The translations under genes were made by a program, and so were the position numbers. This document shows, one piece after another, positions 12,126 to 24,712 of a stretch of 64,000 bases of DNA. Every line of letters begins with the position of its first letter. Within the stretch, counting starts at the first letter, position 1. The notes below the pieces were generated by a model. That model made no database searches and had not been told where the DNA came from. It saw nothing but the letters and a program-made list of their open reading frames with translations. The stretch lies in contig NC_092181.1 in assembly GCF_043641665.1 (NCBI RefSeq), forward strand, positions 22,080,463 through 22,144,462, read 5' to 3'. The DNA comes from Enoplosus armatus. Lineage: Eukaryota > Chordata > Actinopteri > Centrarchiformes > Enoplosidae.

Positions 12126-13002
12126 TCATGACTCACTCAGTAATACAAAATGTACACTCAACCTCACTGTTACATACAATAGTTGGCTCACTTGTCACAG
12201 TAAAAGCAGTTAATCTTAACTTGAAAACTTTGGCTTCTTTAGTGAAATTTAAAATAAAAATGTTTTGTAAAAAATAGGACTATCAAAAAGTATGGATTTG
12301 GTACCAAGACGCAGGTATTATATCAGCATTAGCATTGAAAAATGTCAAGCCACCAGACAGTCCAAGGTGGGATTTATTCCAGGACTGACTGACTGTCGCC
12401 TAGATGTGTATTTTAATGTTACTGTATCTCCTTTATGTTTGTATAGTAAGGTGACCATGAGCATTTGATTATCCAGATAGACAGACATATTTTTCCACTG
12501 TAAATGTCAACTGGTGGTTTTATAGTTGTACGTTGACTGAAGGCCCTGCAGGCTGAACTGTTGCCCTGTGACACTTTAACCTCCCAGGATCAATGCGCTC
12601 GGTGCTGCGAGCTCTGCTGGGGCTCTACAGCGACGTCTGTCTTGTTAAAGCTAATTGATTAGCATTGGACGTCAGCCAGCTCAGTGACTCTTAACTGAGT
12701 AGTAGCTCTGGGTATAAAGGATGTGGAGAAGTCACTGTGTGTTTGTGTGTTATGGGTCGTAACATTTACTGCAAAACAACAGAGGCACTTCAGTGTGGGA
12801 CACTCTGTCACCAAGACAGCTGTTTAATCAGTGGATGCTGCACAAAAATAAAAACATAAAAACACCAGATCAATGCCACAATGCATGATCTGGTAAGCCA
12901 AAAAGTCACTAGCATTATATTAACAATTTTAGGATTCATTTTCTTTTTGTCTTTTTTGCAATTTTTTAGCTGTTATCTTAACCATCAGATATATAATGTA
13001 CT
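12126..13002 (+). other. Probable trim2 5' intron, nothing recognised
   Basis: No supported feature; a CpG-containing stretch (12590-12640) has no donor or long frame that I would trust. Confidence 0.4.
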
Positions 13003-13615
13003 GACCTGCAATTAATGATTATTTTCATTATTTGATTAATCTGTCAATTGTCTTTTGATTAATCCACAATTTGTTTTAAAGGAATAGGTAATTAATCTAT
13101 ACACAAATTGAAAGCATCAATATGTGGTTTTCTGTGGAGCTACGTGTTGTAACTTTCTGGCTAAATAATGGTCGGGTGCAGTGACTTCCTGGAGTACATA
13201 GGTTGCCAGGCAACCAGCTGAGATGCTGCACAAAAGTGCTGGGTAGACAGAGACAACTTGTAGTGAGTTGATAGCTGTATTTTTGAACGCGGTAAAAAGC
13301 CAGGCTAGCTCTTTCCCCCAGTCTTTACGCTAAGCTAAGCTAAGCTAAGCTAAGCTAACTGTCTCCTGGCTCCAGCTCCGTACTTGACGCACAGACAGGA
13401 GAGTGGTGTCAATCTTCTCATCTAACTCTTGGCAAGAAAGCAAATGCGTGTATTTTCCCAAAATGTTGAACGATTCCTTTAATCTATGAAATGTGAAATT
13501 GTGAAAAATGCTCATCTGAAGTTCCCAAATGCTCATATCATAGCATAATATCTTCCATCAGTCCAAACGAGCAAAAATATTCAATCATATAAAACAGAGA
13601 AAAGTATCAGCGAAT
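13003..13615 (+). repeat. 'gattaatc' family repeat, split by a nested insertion
   Basis: The left part 13003-13078 (tgcaattaatgattattttc, gattaatctgtcaatt) and right part 13480-13615 (gaaattgtgaaaaatgctc, cagtccaaacgagc, aatatt-caatcatat) join in the order of the copy at 1823 if 13079-13479 is removed. Confidence 0.65.
13079..13479 (+). mobile_element. Nested 401-bp MITE-like element with TA duplication
   Basis: Ends are AAGGAAT...ATTCCTT in inverted order, flanked on each side by TA (13077-13078 and 13480-13481). Inside is the ctaagctaagctaagctaag core (13330-13359) and the cttggcaagaaagcaaatgc block. The TA duplication fits Tc1/mariner-type insertion; the element has no ORF and is nonautonomous. 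Confidence 0.65.
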
Positions 13616-14874
13616 TTCTGCCTGATAACTTAAAGTCCTGCACACCTACACAGGTGTTTTCAGTTATTCTGGCCGGATAGACATCTTCTTAGGATGATGT
13701 TGGGCACAGCTATGATAGGAGTTACACCAGGTCACCAGACGCCATGTAGAGAGAGAGTCAGGAAGCTGCCAATCAAACACAGTCTGTACAAAGAGTCCTG
13801 AGAGGAGCTCTAATCAGGTTGATTCAGTGAAAACACCTGTGTGGGTGGACCATGACTCTGTAGAGGCTTTAAACGATTTAGTGTTCATCAGGATCGTTGA
13901 AAATGTATTTTCTGTTTATTTCAGTACTAGTGAACACTCTTCAACTGAGGCTGGGGATTATGAGAGTTCTGATAAATCCGTTTTAGACTGAAACAACCTT
14001 AATACTTCCTTTTCCTGAAGCTACAAATCCTCCCTGTGCTCTGAATTCTCACACACGCTCTGTCATAATGTAATGTGCAAGTCATGCTCCAGCCAGCAGG
14101 GGATATCAGTGTTGCACAAAAGGCACATGACCCTCCCAAACAATCACAATAAGCATAAAAAAAATGGGCAGATGATGCCTCTTAAACATGCCCAGTCACC
14201 AGTTGGCATTGCGAGCCAACATGATTCCAGTCTGTTGGAGACAGTAAAGTGGTCCATAAATCTGTCCCTTTTTTGATGAGTTGTTTCACCTCATTGGTCT
14301 TATTTGAGAGTGATGAAGAGGTGAAGTGGTTTGCAGCAACCACTAATTGCGTGTTTGTGTGTCCACGTTCACCTCTCTTTGTCATTCAGACTTACTGTTT
14401 GTATTTCAGATTATTCTCTCGCTGTCTGCTCTAGGCCGAGCAAGTTGTCTTTGTCTTCCTTGCTGAAGGAAATGCATTTACATGCTCTCAGGGATCATTA
14501 GTTTGGTTGATTGTAAATTGTACAGTATATTGTTGAAGCTCCGAAATGCATGTTTGTGGGTTGAAATTTTGGATCTTTTTAAGGGATATATTCAGCTGGT
14601 TTCCTTTACAAATGACAGTCAAATCATATGAAGCTAAGCTGAAAAATGATTGAATCATAGTGTCCTTGTGTCCGTACAGAGCCAGTCTCTCCGCTGTAAG
14701 TAATCCAGTTAAGTGGCAGTGGATGTACTGGGGGAAAACAGATGCATTTAGATAATTACTACAAACTGTGTTTGTGACCTGGAAATAAGATTAAAGCTTT
14801 CAAGGAATAGGAAACTCTCTAGGGGCATACATGTCTCTGTTATGTAGCGTATGTGTGTTCCTGTCTGTAGGAAA
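13616..14874 (+). other. Probable trim2 5' intron, nothing recognised
   Basis: Short overlapping open frames on both strands have no recognisable content. Confidence 0.4.
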
Positions 14875-14906
14875 GTGTGTTGGTGTGGGTGTGGGTGTGG
14901 GTGTGT
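14875..14906 (+). repeat. (GTGTGG)n short tandem repeat
   Basis: gtgtgttggtgtgggtgtgg type hexamers; the 100-codon frame across it is a by-product. Confidence 0.75.
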
Positions 14907-16299
14907 ACAGCCTGAAAAGACAGCATGAGGGATTTTGTTGTTTTGGAACCAGCAATGTTTCTCTGCCAAGATGGAAGTATGAAAAATGTGGTAACAATGA
15001 AGGGAAGGCTGCCCTCTTGGTGTCAGAACAGGATGCTCACATTGCTCTCATGTTTGTACAATTGTACTTACTGCAAAAAGGCCGGTTATCAGACTTTAAT
15101 ACTTTTTTGGTGCTGACCAAAATATGTCCATAGCAGAGTATCGAGAGGTAGCATCAAATGTCAGAATGTAGTCTTGTTTTCTGATTCTTTGATTCGATAG
15201 TTCTTGAATTAAATGAACACAACTCACCACAAGGTCCATTTTGTATCTGTTGGCAGCAAACTGTTGGCTTAATTGTTTTGGAATTGTAGATGTTCAAACC
15301 TCAATTTCTTTCTGAGCACTTGAAGGACTTCTAATAGTGAAAAGAAGAGAAAGAAGTCTTTAAAGTGCTCGGATAAAATCACCATCTGATATGATCAAAA
15401 GCAGAGCAACTATTGAATGGACTTGGTGGTGAAATTGTTCGCTCAACTGCTCTCAAGCAAGGTCAGTAACAAACCTTGAATCTCATAATACAATACCCAT
15501 CCCTTCTGCAAATCATGAAATTGAAGAGTTTCTCAAACTTGATTTGTGTTCATTAGAGCACAGTGGATGTGTTGGTTTATCCCAGTGGTTTGTGGGTAAA
15601 GCAGTCCTCTCCTGAGTTGTAGTCTTTGGTTCTGTTGCATCATCTCAGTCTTGTTTACCAGCTTTGCTTCAGTCCCCCGGGGGCCAAACAGGACAGATGG
15701 TAATGTACCTGTTTAGCTGGTGAATAACTGCAGTTTCACCCTTTTGAGTGACCATGTTCTGTATTTGACTGCACTGTGATGATTATTCAGAGGATTGTTA
15801 TGGTTATTATGGCTTTCTGTCGGACCTGCTTTCGGACCATCTTGTCTCACTGTGACTTTGGCCACCTGTTACTCTTGAACTATTGCGTCAATGATTCTCA
15901 GGAAGGGCACTGAAAAAACTGTCAGTTCAACTCTCTAAGGACATATGTTTTAGCTTTGTCAGTTTAGACTTATGTCCTTTAAAAGATAATGTCATTCCAG
16001 CTTGTTGAAGACAAAAGTAGAGCTCACGTACACTTGGTCTTTCTTGGAAATGGAGATAAACTTGTGCACATGGAACTTAACCATTGTTATTTGACAAAAA
16101 GAGACAAAACGGCATAAAGTTTGTAATAGAAAGACATAAAGGTACCATACTAACATATTGTACCAGGGTCAGCGCTTGAAATAATTTGGCTCCTGTTGGA
16201 AATGTTTGGTTTCTCGTCTTTCCTCTTTTTCCTCCGTCACTCCTTATCTGCTTCTCCTCCATGCGAGTCATGCCTCTGGGACTCTTGTCCTCACCGGGG
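14907..16299 (+). other. Probable trim2 5' intron, nothing recognised
   Basis: No supported exon, RNA or repeat. Confidence 0.4.
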
Positions 16300-16602
16300 T
16301 TAGAGAGCAGCACAAGCTTTAAGTCCAGCCTCCCGCAATCTCACTAAACCCTCTGATTGGTCCGTGCTTTCCCTCTACACCACCGACGGGCACTCCCACC
16401 CCCCTCCGTCTCCGCTCACCCGGTAGCTCCCTGTCAGTCTGTTTGGATTATTGTAACAGCTCAGGCCTCTCACATGCGCTTCCCTCTCTGCCCACTGCGC
16501 ACACTACAGTATATCAGAGATGAGAGGGATTAGGTGACAGAGGGCAGCGTTTGTTTTCACCCCAGAGACGAGAGAGGAGAGGAGAGCAGCCATGGAGTTC
16601 AA
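16300..16602 (+). promoter_or_regulatory. trim2: Candidate alternative trim2 first exon (ATGGAGTTCAA)
   Basis: A G/C-enriched stretch ends in a purine run and gcagccATGGAGTTCAA|gtaagt, with the ATG at 16592 in good Kozak context and the donor at 16603. The exon ends in phase 2. Joined to 27748, the frame reads [20 protein letters not shown] and runs past the trim2 ATG out of frame, to a stop at 27854-27856. It would therefore be a uORF, not an N-terminus. Transcription is inferred. Confidence 0.35.
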
Positions 16603-17630
16603 GTAAGTGGCGTGGATTTAATGATGGAAAGGGGGACTGGAAAGAGTGAGTAATAGATGGAAAAATTACACAAGGAAAGAAAAAGGAAGGGGGAACTGTA
16701 CCAGTGTTGATTTGGGAAAGTCCTTGCGCAGGGTACAATGTTTATGAATTATTTGTGTGTCAGTCTGTTTGGCTTCTGTAGCAGGAAAACATTGTTATTA
16801 AAAGATGCCTCTGTGATTCCAAGTTATTACCCTGGAAGTCTTGTGAACTAATACTAGAAATACAGGTTCCAGCTATAGTTCACATGCTCGCAGGTGTTCA
16901 CATATCATTTACTCTCAGCAGATGTGCTCCAAGTGTCTTTTCTATGCAGGTATGTACCGTAGTGTATGCTTGCAAGAAAATATTTGCTTTACTCTCATTT
17001 CCTTTTCCTGTTTATCACACTCAGTGGCCTCAGATCATCTGTATTGAAACCAAGCAGGTTTACAGTATATGTACATATTCTGCGTACTGAGATAAAGCCA
17101 AGTTTATTTATATGACTCAGAGTTTGTCTCTAAGCGTTTTACAATCTGTACAACATGTTGCTCTCTATCTTTAGACCCTTGATTTGGTTAAAATGCTCTT
17201 ATTTGAGCCATTACATATAATCAAAAGTGTTTGTAAGTCTGTTATTTATCAGTGTGAGAATAACAGAGAATAGACAACAATACAAGCAGAAAAGAGGACA
17301 AAGAAGTGTAATGTAAACACATAGCAGCAGATTGTGTATCAGCTGCTGATGTGATGAAATATGACATCCAGCAGCATCATTAAACTGTTGAGGCAATGAG
17401 AATTGGCGCAGTCATCATATTGTAACGCTAGTTACTCATTAACTGTTAACTAATTACTGCGTTACAGCTGTTTTTAGGACATGGGTATAAGTAAAAAGCA
17501 CAGGGACTTCTTTTTTACTGCAACTTGGTCCGCTGTAATGACTTTAATGCCAAGAAAGTTGAAAAACTGACAACAAACACAATATGCAATTCATCACTTC
17601 TCTTCTTAACAACTGCTAATACGCCTATTT
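16603..17630 (+). other. Probable trim2 5' intron, nothing recognised
   Basis: No supported feature. Confidence 0.4.
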
Positions 17631-18140
17631 GTTTTCTGGCAGAGAGTTAGATGGGGAGTTTCTCATGTCTGTCCAGTAAATATAAAGCTAATGCCAACAG
17701 CTTGTTAGCTTAGCTTAGCACAAAGACTGGAAACGAGGGGATACAGCTAGCCTGGCTCTGTCCAACAACTATAACAAAACCAGCCTACCTTCACCTTTCA
17801 AGGCTCACTAATCAACTATATAGTTTTTCAATCTGTTGTTTTTACACTTCAATTCATGTACAATTTGCCATTTAATGGAGGGCTGTGTGCTGGACAGTAA
17901 CTTCCTGGAGTCTCTGCTGGTTGCCTGGCAACTGCTACCAGCCAAGAAATAGTCTGGCACATAACTCACTGTAAATAGCAAATTGTTTATTGAACAAACA
18001 AGATATAGTGTTTGTTTTTTTAGTGAATTATTGAACTTTACAGGTGCTAGTAGGCAGATTATGTTACCGTCGAACAGAGCCAGGCTATCTGATCTAACAA
18101 TCCGGCAGAAAGTAAACAAGCGTATTTACCAAAATATATG
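17631..18140 (-). repeat. 'gcttagc' family repeat, long copy
   Basis: Has the agagagttagatggggagtt block, gttagcttagcttagcacaa followed by agactggaaacg, the ttcctggagtctctgctggt / tgcctggcaac block, and gagccaggctatc near 18076. The blocks run opposite to those in the 13079-13479 copy. Small open frames here (103 and 64 codons) are repeat sequence. Confidence 0.65.
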
Positions 18141-19565
18141 GAGGTACTACTTTAAATTTCAAAACAAGGGAAGTTAATCTACAAAATAAATCTTATCTTG
18201 CAGTACAATACGACACAACAGACTGCATTACACATACTTTTTCCAATTTAGCAAATAGCAATTTATCATTACAATATAATCCGTAGAAACTCTTAATGTG
18301 TTTCATACATATTGCTACCTTTCTCTCCTTGTATGGATATGTTAAGTGCCATGCAGGAGTATTAAGGATCGATTAAATAAAACACTTAAACCATTTTCTA
18401 TTGGTGCATTTTGTCTGGACATGGAGCGACAATGTTTTACCGTCATTGAATTCTGGTTGACAGATGTGCAGCATGGACAGTTTCCAATGGCCCTACGCTA
18501 GCACATCTGTAGGCCTTAATTTGAGGTCAGTATTTAACACACACGCACAAGACACCCAGACAGAGCATTGTCTTATCTCGTGTCACCAGATTGCATGGTT
18601 GGCTGATATATATCCCACTGATGCATTGACATGAGGTTTCCTTACTCACTCTGAGTACAGCCTTTTTCTCTGAAACATGAACATTTGACCCAACAGACCT
18701 TTTTAAAGAATGGTAGGGAAATTGAGGTTTTCAGGAATAGTACACAACTCTTTGACGTCTTACCGTTTATTAGATAAATAAATTATAAATGCCTTAAACC
18801 TGCCCAAACAAAAACCCCTAAAACAGTGCTCACAAAATGACCACGGACTGTTGAACGAGGGCATAATCTCTCATCGTCCTGTCCCCAGTGGATGCTTTAG
18901 ATTAGCATGAGAGTGTTCTTATAATGCAGCGGGGCTTATGTCACTTATGTCATGTCCCTCCTCAGCATTGAAGGCATGTGAAGCCCCTGATTCCACTGAA
19001 ACTGAGAGCTGGAACGCACTATAATAAACTATATAGCACAACATAAAGGCGTGGCGTTTTGGCAGCTTCCTGGAGCTGCTGCTAAATGCCTACAGCATCT
19101 TGAGTATGGCAGTCTCTCTCTGAATTTAAGTATTTTGATGTGAAACTGCTGCAGCATTGATGACAAGGTGCGATTACCAGGGTCACCATGGACATAAGCC
19201 TTATAGACAGACCATCTGGCTTTAGGCGCTGAGAAGATTTAAAATACAATAAATGCTGAAAACAAACAAACAGCAACTGTCAACTCGCACATAAACATTA
19301 GTTATAATGATGATATAGTGTGTTGACTCTAAATATAGTAGTAGTGTTCAGACCATGTTGTCCTCTCTGTAATGAGCGTCTGACAGCTGTTGCCTGACTG
19401 AAAAAGTAATCTTAGTCTTATCTTGTGTCCCCAGAATGAATGGTTGTCAGATATACAGCCAAGTGACGCACTGACATGGGGTTTCTTTAGTCCTTCAGAA
19501 GACAGACCTTTTCTCTGACGCATGTAAAATGTGAACAGAGAACACTGAAATAATGCGATTACCAG
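18141..19565 (+). other. Probable trim2 5' intron, nothing recognised
   Basis: Two loosely similar blocks (about 18580-18680 and 19410-19520: cagattg / gatatat, then tgcattgacatgaggtttcctt versus cgcactgacatggggtttctt) suggest an old internal duplication. Otherwise nothing is recognised. Confidence 0.4.
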
Positions 19566-20160
19566 TATGGAACTAGAGCAAGGATGCAATTAGCTTAGCT
19601 TAGCACAAAGACTGGAAGCAAAACAGCACACAACTTCCCCTAAAACCACAAAGGTTTTTAGCCATGCTAGCTGCATGGCCCCAGGGATGGCAATGTCAGT
19701 CTGTTGCTCAATCCACCGGACTTTCCCTCCAGTGGCATCCTGAGGTTCACTCGTGTGTTTTTGAGTGAAACGTCGACACAACTATTGGAATGGTTGCCAT
19801 AAAATTTGGTATACACACACTCATGTTGCCCTCTGGATGTTTTCTAATAATATTTGTGATCCCTGAGCGTTTCTACAGGCTCAGCCTGTAGTTTGTGTTT
19901 TGTGTTAATTAGAAAATTTTAGCATGCTAAATGTTAGCATTTAGCTCAAAGCACCGTTGTGCCAAAGTACGGTGTGTGTCTACGGATCAAATAAGTGAGA
20001 TTCAACGTGTTATTAGTAATTACTGAGCTTTAGAAGTGATGGTAAGCGTTCATCTCCCCTTCCCTTCAGTCTTTATGCTAAGCTAGGCTAATCACCTCCT
20101 AGCTCTAGCTTTGTACTTTATGCACAGACAAGAGAGCGGTATGGATTTTTGTCAGCATAT
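19566..20160. repeat. Cluster of teleost dispersed repeat fragments
   Basis: 19590-19625 carries tagcttagcttagcacaaag. 19770-19970 carries, on the minus strand, the 'attccaatagttgt ... ttagcatgct' family also found at 30050-30400. 20066-20140 carries agtctttatgctaagctagg in the opposite orientation to 19590. Confidence 0.6.
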
Positions 20161-21599
20161 TTCCGTCAACCTATTAAGTGTATCAGTCTTCGTAACTAGT
20201 ATGCTGTGCTAGATTGCAGCCAACATGACAAATGTAGCCTGGTTTGAATATTCACAAGTTCTTATAAATAATCCTCTCTTTAGGAGTTTTAAGATAATTT
20301 ACCTTCATTAAATACACTTTAATGAGAGCAAAATATTACTCACACAATAATGAAGTCTGAATTCAAATTGCTGATTTTAAGATAAAGTGTCAAAGTGCAT
20401 AAACAGAGCAGCAATAAACTGTCCTGTGATCACTGACACCAACATGGTAGCATAGTAGTGAACCTGCATGTGACTGGACTCTTGGACTTCTGACCTGACA
20501 AACGAATGAGTCTTACATCATAAAACATTATAAAACGTTCAATAATGTGCAGGTGAAGTGAGACAAACCAGCTGGTCTCCATCAAACGGAGACATCTCCC
20601 AGTACAAACCCACCTATTCGTTTTCACCCGGGTTGTTTACATTTTGAAAGCGGCCGTTCTGACAGTATCCTTATTGTGCAGGGTGGCATGATATTTTGTG
20701 TGTTTAGAAACAGAGAGTGGCTGAAAACAGCTGAGGTCAGTGCTCTGGAAAGAGCTGTGGGATGAACACCAGAGGGAGACCTGGAGTAACATACAAGCTA
20801 CTGCAGCCACGATGTCAACCAAAACCTAAAATATACCTAAAAGTTTGAAAACAGTTTGAAAACTGTCTCATACTTTTCAGTTAAAGTTAAACATTGGTTA
20901 AAGTTGTGTTTTCTTCAGTGGAGGATGGGTTGAAAGAGTAGCAGACCTTGTATGTTTTTTTTCCGCTTACAGCCACTAAGTCAGTTGGAAATGCTGTTTT
21001 TGCTTTACGGTAGTCTTTGAAGTGTCTTAATGCATCAGGGATGATGATGTGGGTGTGAACAGTGGAGCAACAAAAACAGGTTAAGTGACGTGTATACTCC
21101 TCAGTGTGTGAATGTGTGTGTTGCGTTGGTGCCCCTGAGCTATTAGTGACTTTATGTTGCTTTCACACAGGCCTTCCAGAGATGTGGTGGTCCTGCTGGC
21201 CTCTTTCACAGTAAAGGACTTAAAGCCCCAACACTTCATTTTTAACCGCGTGGCTCCAGGAGCAGCAATACCGATCTGTCGACCATTTGGTCCACCACTT
21301 TAGTCCAGATTATTTGTTGTTTTGAGGATTGATTGTAATAGCTTTGGTAATCCAGAAAAATGTTTGGGCTGGAGAGCTTCCGGGACTCAAAGTGAGTGAT
21401 ACATGCAGACTCGCATCACAAGAAAACTCCAAGGGACTCTCTTTTTAAACAATTAAAATGCCTTTATCCTTTATTGTCATGGCATGGTCACGTTAGACCT
21501 TAAAACAAACTTTGGTGATCCGTTGACTCTTTGTGTTGCGCCATCATCAGGTCAAAGTATTAATTTGTAAAATAGTTTGGTTTATGACCACATACCTGC
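20161..21599 (+). other. Probable trim2 5' intron with one weak exon candidate at 21360-21391
   Basis: ATGTTTGGGCTGGAGAGC (21360 on) leads to a donor at 21392 (aaa|gtgagt) and ends in phase 2, like the candidates at 16602 and 24712. No further evidence supports it; the rest is unremarkable. Confidence 0.25.
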
Positions 21600-21815
21600 T
21601 ACACTAATAACGTTCCCATCAGTTAATTATCAAATGTTAGCACAGCATACTACATGCTACACAGCATACTAAACTCAGATGGTGAATATAGTGAACATTA
21701 TACCTGCAATGTCATAATTGTTAGCATGGTAGCATGCTGACAATTACAACTTAATGTTAGCATTTAACTCAAAGCACCACTGTGCCTGCAGCCTCAGACG
21801 TGCTAGCATGGCCGA
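21600..21815 (+). repeat. 'gttagcatgctaac' family repeat fragment
   Basis: Contains repeated gttagcatggtagcatgctg, tgttagcatttaactcaaag and caccactgtgcctgcagcc blocks, matching in type the pieces near 19915-19960 and 30050-30120. Confidence 0.6.
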
Positions 21816-24028
21816 AGACAGTTAGTCTTGTTTAAGTATATTTTAAAAATGAGTGAACAGCAGTTTGTGTGTCTTAACTGATCATAACTGTAAACATTGC
21901 ATAAAACGAGGCCTTTATTTTCAAACACTGTTGATGTAATGAAACCTTTAACCGCATCTGTTAACTTTGATTTAGCTGTTGCTAGCGTTAGCATTGAACG
22001 GCCTTGTCAGAGCAGGTTCGAGTGCTGTGTTTTGATTTCTAGTGGCGGGGGTTGACATTTTAGCTTACTTTCAGATTGCAGACTGTGCCTTTTAACAAAT
22101 CAGAAACAAAGTGATGAAGAGTGCGTGTGTTGTTTCCAAAGTTTGCATTATTCAAATTGAAAGCAGCCTCTATAACCACTCATGAAAGGTATGCTTTGAC
22201 TTCTAGTAGGGCTATAAAGCAATGTGTTTTTGTTTTTTTAAGGGTAGTTTCAAAGCATAAGGCTGGTAATCTATATTTTTCTGATTGCCCATGAAAAGAC
22301 CAAAACCAACAATGTGATAATCCGTCTCTCAATACTTTCAGTCTCATCCCTATTGAATCCAAGTTGATGCTTTGGATACTAATTCATTGTTTTATACATC
22401 TGCATGTTACAGTAATGCTACGGGCACAAAATCGGCCATTATGTTTTCATCTTTCCTCCAGAGTTGCATTCGTTTCTCTCGTTGTCCCACTCCTCCGGCT
22501 GACTCAGAGCTCGCTGACTTTGGCAGAGGCTGAGATGAGATCACTGGAACAGCGTCGGAGCTGCCAGGCATGATGAAATGTGCGAAAAAGCTCTGAAAAG
22601 ATCAACTAGTGTTATTTTTGAAATGGAAAGGTAGAAATGCAACAAAAGAATTGAAGGACTCAGTTATTCGCTGGTAGATGGAGAACAGAAACTATTACGC
22701 ATATAAAAAGATGAGATCATTCAAATCAAGCAATAAATCCCAGCCTCAGAAACTAGATAAATCTTAGATAGATACATGTCAATACATGTCATGTTGTTGT
22801 TTCCCTGTTACTGACGAGGGAAATGCAGTGGAAATCCCCCTCACAATGTTTTTATTATTATTTCCTCAAGTAGACCAATTTTGATTCAGAGCAGACTGAG
22901 CTTGATCTTGAACTGACTTCAAAGTATGAATGTTATTATTTGAAGACATTTCCAAGAAATAAAAGTAACTCTTATTGATATATTGAAATCATTCAAGTCT
23001 TAAATGGACTCCCACTCTTCCCATCAAGGGTAAAAGTTGCTTTAATGTTTGTACATGATATGTTTGATCATGCAAACAAGATACTTGACGCAAACAACGG
23101 AGACAATTTAGCCTGATAATCTTTTATTGAATTGCGATTCTGTTTCACTTCATTCATTCAGCCTGACATTGCGTTCATGTTAACCGGAGGGTTGTGTTGT
23201 TTTGTTTTGCTCTAACCAATCAGTGGCGAGTTACGCATTCATCTCGCTGATGCAGCGATACTTCCACATGGATCAAAGAAAAATGTCAGTTTTAAGAGTT
23301 GTTATTTCTGTGCACAAACAACCATTTGTACCACTGTGTCCATCCCAGCCATTTGTCTGTTGCATATTTTCATTAATGCAGCTAATTAGCTAACTAGCTA
23401 ATTCCCATTCATCATCCCGACCTTCTAAGATTGGTTGACTGTTTCTGTGAACGAGCACAACGCCAGACGAGATGTGGGCAGCCATTCAGAGGTCTGGCAG
23501 ACAGGACTTTAAAGCAATTATTTTGTTGACTAAACACACACACACATCTCCTCTTTCTCCTGTCATCCATGTGCATACAGTACATAGTGTGCTGCTGATG
23601 CAAAAATATACAGTATTAGCTTCATTCAGACGTTCAGTGAGGTCAGTGTTTTACTGCCTGAAGGTTAAAACTTTGCTTTCGTGGTTTCGGTGGTATGTTC
23701 AGCTCATCACACGGAGGCCTTCATCTTCATCTAGTTTCACCTCAGAGTTACTATGAAGGAATAACAACATACTATGTTGTTAAGAATTTACCTACTTATG
23801 GTATGTCACACACCACAGTGATGTGTGTGAGTGTGTGTGAAGCACTCTGCTGAGCTCTTCCCTTTCTGTTATACCTCCATTTCCTTATACTTGGTAATCA
23901 TGATTGTCTTTCTTTCATATTCATTCCCTTTCTCCACATTTTGCCTGAGTTTCCCTCTTACCTTTTGTTTTGTTTTGCTCTGTCTCTGCATGTACAGTGA
24001 GTCAGCAGCATGCACCCCCCCTCCACCC
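21816..24028 (+). other. Probable trim2 5' intron, nothing recognised
   Basis: No supported feature. Short open frames (up to 94 codons at 23472-23756) lack recognisable domains. Confidence 0.4.
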
Positions 24029-24043
24029 ACACACACACACATA

Positions 24044-24099
<56 letters not shown>
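24029..24099 (+). repeat. (CA)n microsatellite
   Basis: About 70 bases of CA repeat, with two T interruptions (24041 and 24049). The His/Thr or Cys/Val open frames over it are by-products. Confidence 0.95.
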
Positions 24100-24101
<2 letters not shown>

Positions 24102-24265
24102 CGCTCAGAAAGACCCCTTTGGCTTTAACTCCAGGAGGGGACCTATAACTGCTGCCCCCCTTCTTTCCCCCATTTGTCTAATCACCAGTCGTCAGCCGGT
24201 AGTCACTCACATACTCCTGATGCTGCACACGCTCTCTGCACTGCAGTGAGCCAGCATTTACTTCA

Positions 24266-24362
24266 GACAGAGAGAGAGAGAGGAAGGTAGGAGGGAGATG
24301 AATGGATGAGACAGACTGAGCCAAGAATGCAAGTGATGGGAGGAGAGGAAGTGGTGAGGGAA

Positions 24363-24400
<38 letters not shown>
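24266..24400 (+). repeat. (AG)n / purine-rich tract
   Basis: cagagagagagagag near 24269 and about 12 AG units at 24363-24384, followed by a G/A-rich stretch. Confidence 0.85.
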
Positions 24401-24459
24401 AGATGATGTAAAAACTGAAACACAATCTGGCTAAATCGCCCCTCCTCAACTTCGCCCAC

Positions 24460-24712
24460 ATGTGTGCGCGCACACAACCATAAACACAGGGAGCAGCTGC
24501 CTCGCTCGCACATACCCTGTCGTCTCCTGTTGGGCTCGTCGCTGCTACCTGCAGGGAGGCATAATTTTATGTCGGAGCTCACAGGACGTGAAGGCAGGTT
24601 TAGAGGGATTTCGGGGCATCAAATTCTGCCTGTTTCACTCACATGGAGCCGGTGTTTCGGTCTGTGTGCTGGAGTGGATGACGCCTGTTGATCGGCCTAT
24701 AGATGCAGCACT
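24460..24712 (+). promoter_or_regulatory. trim2: Candidate alternative trim2 first exon
   Basis: A region richer in CpG than its flanks ends gcagcact|gtaagt, with the donor at 24713. The last ATG (24678-24680) gives 35 bases to the donor, phase 2. As with the candidate at 16602, joining to 27748 would make an overlapping uORF rather than extend TRIM2. It is about 3 kb from the start-codon exon. Inference only. Confidence 0.35.

Noticed and set aside
23831..24249. Open frames over the CA tract
   Set aside because: Microsatellite by-products with no domain.
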